This document shows positions 17,355 through 26,801 of a stretch of 64,000 nt of DNA, piece after piece. The DNA comes from Marinobacter sp. CHS3-4 (lineage in GTDB: Bacteria; Pseudomonadota; Gammaproteobacteria; Pseudomonadales; Oleiphilaceae): assembly GCF_030053415.1 (NCBI RefSeq), contig NZ_JASGBJ010000002.1, forward strand, positions 1,116,001-1,180,000, read 5' to 3'. The first letter of the stretch is position 1; each line of letters opens with the position of its first letter. The notes under the pieces are model-generated. The model saw only the letters and a program-made list of their open reading frames with translations, ran no database searches and had not been told where the DNA came from. A program made the position numbers and the translations under genes.

Positions 17355-17360
17355 TATAAT
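17355..17360 (+). promoter_or_regulatory. Candidate -10 element for photolyase
   Basis: An exact TATAAT lies 77 bases before the photolyase start. No good -35 hexamer sits 16-18 bases upstream; that space is next to the 12-base tandem repeats, which could hold an activator. Confidence 0.35.
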
Positions 17361-17436
17361 CCAAACAAGGGATTCCAGCGAATACACCAGTATTGGCGCT
17401 AAACGTTAAACTTATGATTTCCATATAGGATCCTCC

Positions 17437-18840
17437 ATGACGCAGCTGGTCTGGTTTCGAAATGATCTCAGGGTGGCAGACAACGCAGCCCTGACTGCAG
17501 CCTGCAATCACCAAGAGCCGGTCCAGGCCTGCTTCATTGTGTCACCCGGTCAGTGGAAAGAACACGACTGGTCACCCGCTCGCGTCAAACTGGTTCTGGA
17601 ACACGCCAACGCGCTTTCCGAAACGCTCGCAAAGCTCGGTATCCCGATGACCTTTATCGAGGCTGACACCTTCGAAGAAAGCGTGACTGCGATGTCGAGA
17701 TTTTGCGGGCAGCGAAGTATCCGGCATGTGCATTTCAATGAGGAGTACGCAGTTAACGAAAGGCTGCGGGACAAGGCGGTTAAAGCCGAGCTGGACAAGG
17801 CCGGAATAGCGGTCAACAAGTACCGGGATCAGACGGTCGTTCCGGTGGGCAACATTCTGACCCAGCAGAACGAACCCTATTCGGTGTTTACTCCGTTCTC
17901 CCGCAGCTGGCGTCGCTGGGTGGACGATAACAACCCATCAGTTTTTCCCGCGCCCAAAGCCATTGGCGAGCCTGTACGGCCAGAGACCTACACGAAGTTT
18001 CCCCGGGGTTTCCCGGAGCCACCGCCGGCCCTGGTCAACACCGGCGAGGATGCAGCGCATAACCAGTTGGAGAAATTCCTGGACGAACGGGCCGGTGACT
18101 ATAAAGATCAGCGGGATTTCCCCGCCGTGAACGGCACCAGCATCATTTCCCCTTACCTGGCCAGCGGCATCCTGTCGGGACGTCAATGCATGATTGCTGC
18201 ACAGCAGCACGACGGCATCGGCGCAAGTGAAACCGGCCTGGCCACCTGGACCAGTGAAATAGCCTGGCGGGATTTCTACATCAATATCCTTTACCACTAC
18301 CCAAGGGTGAGCATGAACCGGGCATTCAAGCCAGACACCGAGGCGCTGGTCTGGAACGAGCCCGGCGAAAAGTTCGAAGCCTGGAAAACGGGTAACACGG
18401 GCATTCCGATCGTTGATGCCGCCATGCGCCAGCTGAACCAGACCGGCTGGATGCATAACCGCCTGCGCATGATCACGGCCATGTTCCTGACCAAAAACCT
18501 GTTTATCGACTGGCGACTGGGCGAGGCCTATTTCATGTCAAAACTGGCAGACGGATTTCTGGCCTCCAACAATGGCGGCTGGCAGTGGAGCGCGTCGACG
18601 GGCACCGACTCCGCACCCTATTTCCGGGTGTTCAACCCGGTTACCCAGAGTGAACGCTTCGACCCCAGTGGCGCATTTATAAAGAAATATCTGCCAGAAC
18701 TTGCCAGATTCGACGCCAAGGCGATTCATCAGCCAGGAAAAAAGGGCGTTCTGCCAAAGGGCTACCCCAAACCTATCGTCGATCTGAAAGAAAGCCGCAA
18801 AGAGGCCATTGCCAAATTTCAAGCGCTGAAGAAGGACTGA
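17437..18840 (+). CDS. phrB: Deoxyribodipyrimidine photolyase (class I CPD type)
   Basis: The 467-residue enzyme uses FADH- and light to split cyclobutane pyrimidine dimers. The N-terminal antenna domain opens with Leu-Val-Trp-Phe-Arg-Asn-Asp-Leu-Arg-Val. The C-terminal FAD domain has Gly-Ile-Pro-Ile-Val-Asp-Ala-Ala-Met-Arg-Gln-Leu, Trp-Met-His-Asn-Arg and Trp-Gln-Trp-Ser-Ala-Ser-Thr-Gly-Thr-Asp, characteristic of class I photolyases. AGGATCC precedes the ATG by a few bases. It is convergent with the CbiM-like gene, with one base between them. The antenna pigment cannot be decided from sequence alone. Confidence 0.93.
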   Translation: MTQLVWFRNDLRVADNAALTAACNHQEPVQACFIVSPGQWKEHDWSPARVKLVLEHANALSETLAKLGIPMTFIEADTFEESVTAMSRFCGQRSIRHVHFNEEYAVNERLRDKAVKAELDKAGIAVNKYRDQTVVPVGNILTQQNEPYSVFTPFSRSWRRWVDDNNPSVFPAPKAIGEPVRPETYTKFPRGFPEPPPALVNTGEDAAHNQLEKFLDERAGDYKDQRDFPAVNGTSIISPYLASGILSGRQCMIAAQQHDGIGASETGLATWTSEIAWRDFYINILYHYPRVSMNRAFKPDTEALVWNEPGEKFEAWKTGNTGIPIVDAAMRQLNQTGWMHNRLRMITAMFLTKNLFIDWRLGEAYFMSKLADGFLASNNGGWQWSASTGTDSAPYFRVFNPVTQSERFDPSGAFIKKYLPELARFDAKAIHQPGKKGVLPKGYPKPIVDLKESRKEAIAKFQALKKD

Positions 18841-18841
18841 A

Positions 18842-19504
18842 TCATCGGCGGTAACGTCGTTGGTCGAGCGTCTTGAGTCTATCCGGGTGAAACACCATCA
18901 AGCCTGTGACAAAGGCCCCGTTGGCAAAGCCCTCCGGAATCATGAATAGCGGCAAATAGCGTAGATACTCGTGAACCAGCTGATCGAAGCTGTAGACGCC
19001 GCCCGTCCAGAGCAGCAGACACATCATCAAGCCCGCACCCGCCACTGCCAGCCCGGCGCCAAAGAAACCGCAGAAAAATATATAGGCGAAGAAATTTCGA
19101 AAGTTCCGGCGCCGCTCCCAGCCCATTATCCAGTAGCTGATCAAAACCGGAATCATGACCGTTACCAGACCGTTTGCCGCAAAAGCGGATAACGGCTCCT
19201 GACCAGTAACAACGGTTAGCAACAGGGCCATAAGCCCCGCCAGCACGGCGAGAGACCAGCCCATCATAAGGGTGATCACGGTAACGCCAAGCACATGGAT
19301 AGACAGCCCTGGTGAGAGGCCGGCCCGCAGGTGCCACAAGAAACCCAGAACAAGGGCGGCGCCATAAAAGGTGTGTTGCAGCAGATTGTCTTTGCGAAAT
19401 TCTCGCCAATCTGTGCAGCGGACAGCAGCAACCAGAATGATCAAGAAAAGAAGTCCGGTCAGCACCATCTGGCTTTGAGTAAGCAGATTCTCGGTCATAC
19501 CCAT
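18842..19504 (-). CDS. CbiM-like ECF transporter permease (orphan)
   Basis: This 220-residue integral membrane protein resembles the CbiM/NikM substrate-binding subunits of cobalt and nickel ECF transporters, with about six hydrophobic helices and the family end Phe-Met-Ile-Pro-Glu-Gly-Phe-Ala-Asn-Gly-Ala-Phe-Val-Thr-Gly. It lacks the canonical N-terminal metal-binding Met-His-Ile start. None of the partner genes (cbiN, cbiQ, cbiO) lies nearby, so it may work alone or in trans. A second in-frame ATG is at 19498. The substrate is unknown. Confidence 0.75.
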   Translation of the reverse strand: MGMTENLLTQSQMVLTGLLFLIILVAAVRCTDWREFRKDNLLQHTFYGAALVLGFLWHLRAGLSPGLSIHVLGVTVITLMMGWSLAVLAGLMALLLTVVTGQEPLSAFAANGLVTVMIPVLISYWIMGWERRRNFRNFFAYIFFCGFFGAGLAVAGAGLMMCLLLWTGGVYSFDQLVHEYLRYLPLFMIPEGFANGAFVTGLMVFHPDRLKTLDQRRYRR

Positions 19505-19554
19505 GTCTTAGATAGCCCCCAGCCTGATTCCACATCCGGAATACGAATATTTAT

Positions 19555-20214
19555 TCAGACAGATTTAAAGGCATAAATCTTGTAGCAGCCCGCCAGCGCC
19601 AGGCAGGCCAGGCCCGGCACCAGTAATGCCTTGAACTTCAGGATGCCGAACAGGTACGCGCCGAACACGCCGCCAATCACGAAGCCTGAGATAATCAACC
19701 CGAATAAAATGGCTTTTCGTTTTTCAAAGGCTTCGCCTCTGAACACCTTACCCAACATGATCCCAAGGTCCGTAAATATGCCCGTCAGATGAGTGGTACG
19801 AACAATCGCACCGCTGTAGGTGGTGGCCATTGCGTTCTGAATACCGCAGGCAGCAGACGCCGCATAGTGCCCGTAAGAAGAGCCCTCGGACAAAAAATAG
19901 AAGGCTGTGAAGATCAACAGTGATTCGATTAACAGTGCAGTATCGTAATGGCGACCAAGCTTCAACGCGCCACCATGAAGCAGGAACCCGGAGATTGCAG
20001 CCCCGATAAAAAAGGCCAGCAGTATCCCGCCCAAGTGCAGCGAGCCAGCCAAGGTGCCGGTCAGAATACTGGTACCCATTAGGGTCGCGGTTCCGGAAAG
20101 GTGGGAGACCGATTGGTGCTCAAAGCCCATAACGCCAATGGCGTTGATGCAGCCGGCAATAAAAGCCAGAACAAAAGCGCCGTATTCAATCCATCTGGGT
20201 AACTTTGAAATCAA
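19555..20214 (-). CDS. YoaK-like DUF1275 membrane protein
   Basis: An integral membrane protein with about six hydrophobic helices, matching DUF1275/YoaK by Phe-Ile-Ala-Gly-Cys-Ile-Asn-Ala-Ile-Gly near the start and Gly-Ile-Gln-Asn-Ala-Met-Ala-Thr-Thr in the middle. No transport substrate is established. The frame opens at a GTG at 20271, inside moeB. The TTG at 20214, 10 bases after the moeB stop and with AGG upstream, gives 219 residues, closer to the family length, so I use it. It is probably the last gene of the hemA-prfA-prmC-moeB operon. Confidence 0.75.
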   Translation of the reverse strand: MISKLPRWIEYGAFVLAFIAGCINAIGVMGFEHQSVSHLSGTATLMGTSILTGTLAGSLHLGGILLAFFIGAAISGFLLHGGALKLGRHYDTALLIESLLIFTAFYFLSEGSSYGHYAASAACGIQNAMATTYSGAIVRTTHLTGIFTDLGIMLGKVFRGEAFEKRKAILFGLIISGFVIGGVFGAYLFGILKFKALLVPGLACLALAGCYKIYAFKSV

Positions 20215-20224
20215 GATTGTTGAC

Positions 20225-20986
20225 CTAGCGTTTCGGACTGCCGACGCCACACACCGGGCACCCCGGATCACGAGCCAGTTTCATTTCCCGCCATTCCATG
20301 TGCCAGGCGTCCAGAAGCAACAGGCGGCCAACCAGAGGCCTGCCAATGCCGGTAATCACCTTGATGGCCTCCATGGCCTGGGTGGCGCCGATCATGCCAA
20401 CCAATGGCCCGATTACCCCGGCTTGCGAACAGCTCAGTTCTTCGTTGCCCTGCTCCGGATACAGACAGTGGTAGCAGGGGCTGGACTCGTCGCGTGGGTC
20501 GTACACCGAGAGTTGCCCCTCGCCACGAATAGCTGCGCCGGAAATCAACGGAACGCCGGCTGATACGCTGGCGCGGTTAAGCGCGAAACGAGTGGCGAAG
20601 TTGTCCGTGCAGTCAACCACCAGACTGGCAGCGGCCACCTGCTGCTGGAGCGACTCGTCGGCCAGGCGTTCTTCGATGGTTTCTACCGTTACTTCCGGGT
20701 TGATTCGACGAACCCTCTCGGCGAGCGCCTGAGCTTTGAGCTCCCCCAAATCGCCGTGTTCAAAAGCGACCTGGCGCTGCAGATTCGCCAGTTCAATGCG
20801 GTCGTCATCGACGATCGTCAGGTGGCCGACACCGGCGGCACCCAGATACAGGGCAACCGGGCAGCCCAGACCACCCGCGCCGACGACAAGCACGCAAGCC
20901 GATTTCAGGCGGGCCTGGCCATCGATATCAAAGTTGGGCAGGAGTATTTGCCGGCTGTAGCGCAGAAGTTCTTCATCGTTCAGCAT
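20225..20986 (-). CDS. moeB: Molybdopterin-synthase adenylyltransferase-like E1 protein
   Basis: This 253-residue ThiF/MoeB-family enzyme adenylates the C-terminus of a small sulfur carrier (MoaD or ThiS). The nucleotide site Gly-Ala-Gly-Gly-Leu-Gly-Cys-Pro is near residue 35. The zinc site has two pairs, Cys-Tyr-His-Cys and a C-terminal Cys-Pro-Val-Cys, and Ser-Cys-Ser-Gln-Ala lies in the loop after the first pair. I use the ATG at 20986 (Met-Leu-Asn-Asp-Glu-Glu-Leu) rather than a TTG at 21004. Position after prmC matches pseudomonad order. It could serve thiamine synthesis instead. Confidence 0.85.
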   Translation of the reverse strand: MLNDEELLRYSRQILLPNFDIDGQARLKSACVLVVGAGGLGCPVALYLGAAGVGHLTIVDDDRIELANLQRQVAFEHGDLGELKAQALAERVRRINPEVTVETIEERLADESLQQQVAAASLVVDCTDNFATRFALNRASVSAGVPLISGAAIRGEGQLSVYDPRDESSPCYHCLYPEQGNEELSCSQAGVIGPLVGMIGATQAMEAIKVITGIGRPLVGRLLLLDAWHMEWREMKLARDPGCPVCGVGSPKR

Positions 20987-21004
20987 CTGTTTTGCTCTCT
21001 GCAA

Positions 21005-21853
21005 TCATTCAGGGACACCAACACAACCCAGGGTAAAACGATCTCTCCGCCCGTAGTCCTGTCGGGTTTCAATGTGTCGGAATCCAGCGTTCTTGAATAG
21101 CGCTTGTACCGCCGCCCCCTGATCATAGCCGTGCTCGATCATCAACCAGCCATCAACGTCCAGCCATTCTGGCGCGGTGGTGACAAGTTGGCGAATATCA
21201 TCAAGCCCATCCTTGCCAGCCACCAGGGCCGACTCAGGTTCAAAACGGACATCGCCCATTGTCAGGTGCTCGTCCTCTGCCCGGACATAGGGCGGGTTAG
21301 AGACAATCAAATCGTAACGGGCGGCTGGCAAATCGGCGAACCAGTTGCTTTGCAGCACCTGAACCGGAAGACCGAGTGCGTCAGCGTTAGTTCTGGCCAG
21401 CAAAACAGCCTGTGCTTGATCATCACAGGCCTGAACATGCCAGTTGGGCCGCTCACTGGCCAGTGCCAGCGCAATGGCGCCACTTCCCGTCCCAAGATCC
21501 AGAATCTTTGCGGTTGAAGGTAGTGGCAGTTCCAGAGCGGCTTCGACCAGGCATTCGGTGTCAGGCCTGGGTATGAGGGTAGACGCATTCACTTGCAGAC
21601 GCAGCGACCAGAACTCCTGCTCGCCAAGCAGATGCGCAATGGGTTCTCCGTTAATCCGTCGTTGAACCAGGGTATTGAATAGCTCAATGATATCTGCGGA
21701 GGGCTCGCGCTCGGGCCAGGCTCTGAAGCTGGTACGACTCCAGCCGGTCAGATGGCTCAACAACAACTCAGCGTCCAGTCTGGGCGACTCGCCACCAATA
21801 GCCTTGGCGGCGCTCGCCAGCAATGCTTCGCAGGTAGGCGCCTGATCAGTCAT
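21005..21853 (-). CDS. prmC: Release factor glutamine methyltransferase
   Basis: PrmC (282 aa) methylates the glutamine of the GGQ motif of RF1 and RF2. The SAM-binding motif Leu-Asp-Leu-Gly-Thr-Gly-Ser-Gly-Ala begins near residue 118, and the catalytic Asn-Pro-Pro-Tyr is at 186-189. The ATG at 21853 lies inside the end of prfA (which stops at 21846), so this gene is translationally coupled to that of its own substrate, RF1. Confidence 0.95.
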   Translation of the reverse strand: MTDQAPTCEALLASAAKAIGGESPRLDAELLLSHLTGWSRTSFRAWPEREPSADIIELFNTLVQRRINGEPIAHLLGEQEFWSLRLQVNASTLIPRPDTECLVEAALELPLPSTAKILDLGTGSGAIALALASERPNWHVQACDDQAQAVLLARTNADALGLPVQVLQSNWFADLPAARYDLIVSNPPYVRAEDEHLTMGDVRFEPESALVAGKDGLDDIRQLVTTAPEWLDVDGWLMIEHGYDQGAAVQALFKNAGFRHIETRQDYGRRDRFTLGCVGVPE

Positions 21854-22931
21854 CGGCCAGCGAAGCCAGCAGGTCAGCCTGATGCTCCTGCTGCAACGGG
21901 CCAATCACCGCATCCAGATCGCCGGACATCACTTCGTCCAGCTTATAAAGCGTCAAATTGATGCGGTGGTCCGTCACCCGGCCCTGCGGAAAGTTGTACG
22001 TTCGGATACGCTCGGAACGGTCACCACTGCCCACCAGGCTCTTGCGGGTCTCAGCCATGGTTTTCTGCTGGCGCTCCAGCTCATCGTTCTGCAACCGCGA
22101 CGCCAGAAAACTCATGGCCTTGGCACGGTTCTTGTGCTGTGAACGCTCTTCCTGACATTCCACCACGATGCCCGTGGGAATGTGCGTGATGCGAATGGCG
22201 GAATCGGTTTTGTTGACGTGCTGACCACCGGCACCTGAGGCGCGGAAAGTATCGACACGAAGGTCGGATTTATTGATGTCGACCGCTTCCGCTTCGTCTG
22301 CCTCGGGCATGACCGCGACCGTGCAAGCCGAGGTATGAATCCGGCCCTGGGATTCGGTTTCCGGCACCCGCTGTACCCGGTGGGCACCTGACTCGAACTT
22401 GAGCGCGCCGTATACGCTGGGCCCGGCAACCCGGGCAATCAGCTCCTTGTAACCGCCATGCTCGCCTTCGCTCTCGCTAAGAACTTCCACCTGCCAGCGA
22501 TGGGCCTCGGCATAGCGCAGGTACATTTTGAACAGATCGCCGGCAAAAATGGCCGCCTCGTCGCCGCCGGTGCCCGCGCGGATTTCCAGAAAGACGTTTT
22601 TGCCATCGTTTGGATCCTTGGGCAGCATCAAACGCTGTAGCTCTTCGTCCAGCTCTTCGCTTTTCTGCTCGGATTCTCGAAGTTCTTCCTCGGCCATGGC
22701 CCGCATATCGGCATCGCCATCTTTGGCAAGTTCAGCGGCTTCCGCAACGTCGTCACGAGTCTGCTGCCAGGCTTTAAAGCACTGAATGATCGGTTCTATC
22801 TCTGCGAATTCTTTGGACAGGTCCCGGAATTTATCCTGGTCGGCGATGGTGGCCTGATCGCTCAACAACGCGCTGACCTCCTCGAAGCGGTCACTGAGCT
22901 GCTCGAGTCGGGACTGTATCGATGGCTTCAT
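21846..22931 (-). CDS. prfA: Peptide chain release factor 1
   Basis: RF1 (361 aa) reads UAA and UAG and triggers peptide release. Gly235-Gly236-Gln237 in Gly-Ala-Gly-Gly-Gln-His-Val-Asn is the catalytic loop modified by PrmC. The codon-reading tripeptide is Pro-Glu-Thr at about 190-192 (E. coli has Pro-Ala-Thr). The ATG at 22931 overlaps the hemA stop in an ATGA, and prmC overlaps at the other end. The order hemA-prfA-prmC is conserved in many gammaproteobacteria. Confidence 0.96.
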   Translation of the reverse strand: MKPSIQSRLEQLSDRFEEVSALLSDQATIADQDKFRDLSKEFAEIEPIIQCFKAWQQTRDDVAEAAELAKDGDADMRAMAEEELRESEQKSEELDEELQRLMLPKDPNDGKNVFLEIRAGTGGDEAAIFAGDLFKMYLRYAEAHRWQVEVLSESEGEHGGYKELIARVAGPSVYGALKFESGAHRVQRVPETESQGRIHTSACTVAVMPEADEAEAVDINKSDLRVDTFRASGAGGQHVNKTDSAIRITHIPTGIVVECQEERSQHKNRAKAMSFLASRLQNDELERQQKTMAETRKSLVGSGDRSERIRTYNFPQGRVTDHRINLTLYKLDEVMSGDLDAVIGPLQQEHQADLLASLADD

Positions 22932-24217
22932 AGTTTTTCCGGAATGGTCGGTTCGTCGGCTTCCGGCGCGTCCAGCTGATGCAGCTCTCTGAGCCACTCA
23001 GTGACCTCCGGCCTGCCCTCGGTGGTTGCCTTGCGAACCTGAACGGATGGCTCGTGCAGAAGTTTATTGGTTAACCCGCGCGCCATGCTGCGCAACACGG
23101 TTTCGGGGTCGGCGCCGTTGCGCAAAGCCCGCACAGCCTTTTCCGTTTCGGAGTCGCGCAGGGTTTCGGCTCGCTGGCGGAACTGTTTTAACGTGGACAC
23201 CGCGTCCAGCGCCCGAAGCTGACTCAGAAATTGATCAACGCCGTCTGACACCAGGTTCTCTGCTTCCCTGGCTGCCCCCTCACGGGACCGGACGTTTTCT
23301 TCAATCACCTGCCGCAGATCATCTACGGTATACAGGAATACGTCCGCCAGGGAAGCCACTTCCGGCTCGATATCGCGGGGAACTGCAATATCCACCATGA
23401 AGTACGGACGGTGTTTACGCTTCTTCAGGGTGCGCTCGACGGCACCCTTGCCGAGAATGGGAAGCGGGCTGGCGGTAGAAGAAATAATAATATCCACGTC
23501 CGCGAGATACTCTGGAATCTCGGACAACAGAATGCCTTTGCCACCGCGTGCATGTGCGAGGTTCTGGGCCCGTTCCAAAGTACGGTTCGCGACCAGAAAG
23601 TCCTTGACCCCGGCGTCTGCCAGATGACGAGAGACCAGCTCGATGGTTTTACCGGCACCGATCAGCAACGCCTTGTGTTGCGACATATCCGAAAAGATAT
23701 GGTGCGCCATGCTCACGGCGGCATAGGCCACAGACACCGGGTTTTCACCAATGGCGGTCTGGGTACGAATCCGCTTGGCGACAGAAAAGGTCTGTTCGAA
23801 CAGGCGCGACAGAAAGCCGCCGCTGGCCTCGTGCTCACGAGCGAGTGCGTAAGCATCTTTCAACTGCCCCAGAATCTGTGGCTCGCCCAGCACCATGGAA
23901 TCCAGCCCGGCAGCAACGCGCATGACGTGCCGAACCGCCTCGCCATCGCGATAAACATAGAGGGCTTCCTCGAGATCACCGGCCGGTAGGCCATGAAAGC
24001 CCGCCAGCCAACGCAAAACCAGCGGAACGCAGTCATCGTCACCTGCCAGGTAAAGCTCGGTTCGGTTGCAGGTGGAGAGAATGGCTGCTTCCGATGCCCC
24101 GGACATGGCTTTCAGCTCGGCAAACGCATCGCCTATCCGATCCGGCGAAAAGGCGACGCGTTCGCGAAGCTCAACCGGCGCGGTCCGATGATTTATTCCG
24201 AGGGTGACCAATGCCAT
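22928..24217 (-). CDS. hemA: Glutamyl-tRNA reductase
   Basis: HemA (429 aa) reduces glutamyl-tRNA to glutamate-1-semialdehyde with NADPH, the first committed step of heme synthesis. The N-terminus Gly-Ile-Asn-His-Arg-Thr-Ala-Pro-Val and catalytic Cys50 in Leu-Ser-Thr-Cys-Asn-Arg-Thr-Glu are diagnostic. A Rossmann motif (Leu-Ile-Gly-Ala-Gly-Lys-Thr) lies in the middle and a helical dimerisation domain at the end. It heads the minus-strand operon and shares a 200-base divergent region with the TPR lipoprotein gene. Confidence 0.96.
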   Translation of the reverse strand: MALVTLGINHRTAPVELRERVAFSPDRIGDAFAELKAMSGASEAAILSTCNRTELYLAGDDDCVPLVLRWLAGFHGLPAGDLEEALYVYRDGEAVRHVMRVAAGLDSMVLGEPQILGQLKDAYALAREHEASGGFLSRLFEQTFSVAKRIRTQTAIGENPVSVAYAAVSMAHHIFSDMSQHKALLIGAGKTIELVSRHLADAGVKDFLVANRTLERAQNLAHARGGKGILLSEIPEYLADVDIIISSTASPLPILGKGAVERTLKKRKHRPYFMVDIAVPRDIEPEVASLADVFLYTVDDLRQVIEENVRSREGAAREAENLVSDGVDQFLSQLRALDAVSTLKQFRQRAETLRDSETEKAVRALRNGADPETVLRSMARGLTNKLLHEPSVQVRKATTEGRPEVTEWLRELHQLDAPEADEPTIPEKL

Positions 24218-24417
24218 ATCGGGTGACTACTGCCTTAGAACGTTGGGAATTCTCTTTATTTTAACGGTCGGAAGCCGCAGCGGCTACCCGAAAGCACCAC
24301 GAAGCCCGCTCTGATGTCATGAAATGACGGTAAGTGCTGACAGGTTGGGCAACCCAGGGCGCTTATGCCATGATACAGACTTGTTGATTCCAGCCTCACC
24401 TGATCATGGGATATTGC

Positions 24418-26169
24418 ATGCAAAAGCCTGCTTTAACGCTTTTTCTCGGTCTTTTAGGACTTTCACTGGCTGGCTGTGCCTCCTTCAATACGGCCAAAGA
24501 CATCGAATCCAGCGCTGACACCGAACAGCCCCAGGTAGAGGCTCCTGCTCCCGAACCCGCCAAGATCGAGTACGCAGATTTTGAACCGGAAGTTCTGTAT
24601 CTGCTGCTATCCGGTGAAATTGCCGCCCAGCGCGGTCGCTACGACGTCACCCTGGTGAACTACCTGAAGGCCGCCAAGCAATCACGTGATGTAGGCGTCA
24701 TCCAGCGCTCAATGCGCATCGCCCAATCCCTGAACGCCGACAATGCCCAGACTCAGCTTGCCAATCTCTGGGTGGAGATCGAACCGGACAATCTACAAGC
24801 ACACCGGGTTCTGGCCATTCAAGCCGTGAAAAAGAACGACCTGGAAGGTGCGCTGGGCCACATGGAAACCATCATGGACCTGGGCGGCGATGCCGATTTT
24901 GACAGCCTGGCCGCCATGGCTGGCAACCTGCCCGCAGAACAACAACAGGAATTGCTATCGCTTTACCGGCAACTGGAACAACGCCACCCCAACAACCCGG
25001 AATTGCAATACAGTATCGCGCTCCTGTTAAAAGCAACCGGGCAGCCCGAACAGGGGCTTGCCCAATTAGAACCGCTACTGGAAGAAAATCCGAATTTTCA
25101 GCCGGCTCTGGTATTGAAAGGCGACCTGCTCTACGAAACCGGCGAAACCCGGCAGGCTCTGGACCACCTCCTTCGAAACACCCGGCGTTTTCCTGAAAAC
25201 CGCCAGATGGGCACCCTGTACGGGCGCATGCTGATCGGCGAAGGGGAACTTCGTTCCGCCCAGGACGAGTTCAAGCGACTGGTTAATCTGTTTCCTGACG
25301 TTCCGGGCCTCAGGCTCTCACACGCCCTGGTCGCCCTTGAAAACGGCGAAACCAAGCTGGCCGAGGAAGAACTCACCAGGCTCATCGAACAGGGCCACCA
25401 CTCCAATGAGGCCCACTATTATCTGGGCCGGATTGCGGATCAGAACAACCGCCCTGAGCAGGCCATCGGGTTTTATCAGAATGTCGAATCCGGCACCTAT
25501 TACTTCCCTGCCCTCGCCAGGGCCAGCGAACTGAAGGCCGAACAGGGTGACCTGACTGGCGCTCTGGCCGACATCCAGACTCTTCGAGAAAGTAACCCCA
25601 AACAGGCTGAGAACTTCTGGCTGCTGGAGGTCAATCTGCTCTCCGATCAGGGCAGCAAGCAGCAGACCCTGGAGTCGGTCAATTCTGCTCTGGAGGCCTT
25701 TCCAGGGAACGTTCAGTTACGCTACGCACGCGCAATGCAGCTGGACTCCATGGGCCGTTATCAAGACGCCGAGGAAGACCTGCGAACAATTCTTGAAGCC
25801 GAACCTGACAATGCCGTCGCGCTGAACGCTCTGGGCTACATCCTGACAACCCGGACAGAGCGTTATGACGAAGCCCAGGACTTGATTGAACGAGCGCTGG
25901 AACTGGATCCCGAGAACCCGGCCATCCTCGACAGCATGGGCTGGGTGTTGTTTCAAAAGGGCAAAACTGAGCAAGCACTGGATTACCTCACTCGGGCCTG
26001 GGAAGTCTTCCCCGACCCCGAGGTGGCCGCTCATCTGGGCGAAGTGCTCTGGAAAACCGGCGACAGAACGCAAGCCCGAGTAATCTGGGATGACGGCCTG
26101 GAAGAAGACCCGGATCATCCGATTCTGAATGAAACCATTGACCGGGTAACGGGAGAAGCGGCGCAGTGA
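24418..26169 (+). CDS. TPR-repeat lipoprotein upstream of lolB
   Basis: The 583-residue protein has a lipoprotein signal (Leu-Ser-Leu-Ala-Gly-Cys) at its start. It then consists of many tetratricopeptide repeats, visible as recurring Gly/Ala/Pro patterns such as Ala-Leu-Gly-Tyr-Ile-Leu and Asp-Pro-Glu-Asn-Pro-Ala-Ile-Leu-Asp-Ser-Met-Gly-Trp-Val. Such proteins scaffold envelope complexes. The ATG at 24418 gives the best signal peptide; an ATG at 24406 is also in frame. Its stop overlaps the lolB GTG start, as in pseudomonads, where a TPR protein precedes lolB. Confidence 0.85.
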   Translation: MQKPALTLFLGLLGLSLAGCASFNTAKDIESSADTEQPQVEAPAPEPAKIEYADFEPEVLYLLLSGEIAAQRGRYDVTLVNYLKAAKQSRDVGVIQRSMRIAQSLNADNAQTQLANLWVEIEPDNLQAHRVLAIQAVKKNDLEGALGHMETIMDLGGDADFDSLAAMAGNLPAEQQQELLSLYRQLEQRHPNNPELQYSIALLLKATGQPEQGLAQLEPLLEENPNFQPALVLKGDLLYETGETRQALDHLLRNTRRFPENRQMGTLYGRMLIGEGELRSAQDEFKRLVNLFPDVPGLRLSHALVALENGETKLAEEELTRLIEQGHHSNEAHYYLGRIADQNNRPEQAIGFYQNVESGTYYFPALARASELKAEQGDLTGALADIQTLRESNPKQAENFWLLEVNLLSDQGSKQQTLESVNSALEAFPGNVQLRYARAMQLDSMGRYQDAEEDLRTILEAEPDNAVALNALGYILTTRTERYDEAQDLIERALELDPENPAILDSMGWVLFQKGKTEQALDYLTRAWEVFPDPEVAAHLGEVLWKTGDRTQARVIWDDGLEEDPDHPILNETIDRVTGEAAQ

Positions 26170-26801
26170 TTCGTCACTTAACACTGCTTACGCTTCTTCT
26201 GATCCTGGGAGGCTGTGCGTCCATTGATCTGGAACCGCTGCCGGAAGGGCTCACTGACGAGCAGCCGGCAAGCTGGACACAGAAGCAGACCAGACTGAAC
26301 GAGCTGAGTAACTGGCAGCTGTCCGGCAAGCTTGCCGTGCGCCAGCCTTCCGATAGCGGCACCGCGATCATTAACAGCTGGGTCCAGAACGGCAACCGTT
26401 ACGACATCGGCCTTTCTTCCTCCTTTCTCGGCATGGGCAGCACCCGCCTGAAAGGAACCACGGAATTTATTGAACTGACATTACCAGGAGGCGATCGCTA
26501 TCAGTCTGGCGATCCAGAGGCTCTGGTCGAGGCCGCCACTGGCTGGCAACTTCCTCTCAGCAATCTGGCCCGGTGGATTAAAGGCTTGCCAGGTGCCAAC
26601 GGGGATTACCGCCTGCTGTTTGATCGCCAAGACCAGCTCGCCCTGATACGCCAACAGGGTTGGGAGATCCGGTACGATCGCTGGAACCGCTTTATCAGCG
26701 ACTTTCCTGCTCTGCCTGCCCGCCTGACCGCCGTTAAGGGCGAAAAACGCGTCAGGCTCGTTGTCACTGACTGGCGCGTTTCAGGCGAATCCGACCTATG
26801 A
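26166..26801 (+). CDS. lolB: Outer-membrane lipoprotein receptor LolB (GTG start)
   Basis: LolB (211 aa) receives lipoproteins from the periplasmic carrier LolA and inserts them in the outer membrane. The N-terminus is a short lipoprotein signal ending Leu-Gly-Gly-Cys at about residue 17. The mature part carries [13 protein letters not shown], typical of LolB. The GTG overlaps the upstream TGA (GTGA), and the stop overlaps the ispE start (ATGA), so all three genes are coupled. lolB-ispE-prs is a common gammaproteobacterial order. Confidence 0.92.
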   Translation: MIRHLTLLTLLLILGGCASIDLEPLPEGLTDEQPASWTQKQTRLNELSNWQLSGKLAVRQPSDSGTAIINSWVQNGNRYDIGLSSSFLGMGSTRLKGTTEFIELTLPGGDRYQSGDPEALVEAATGWQLPLSNLARWIKGLPGANGDYRLLFDRQDQLALIRQQGWEIRYDRWNRFISDFPALPARLTAVKGEKRVRLVVTDWRVSGESDL

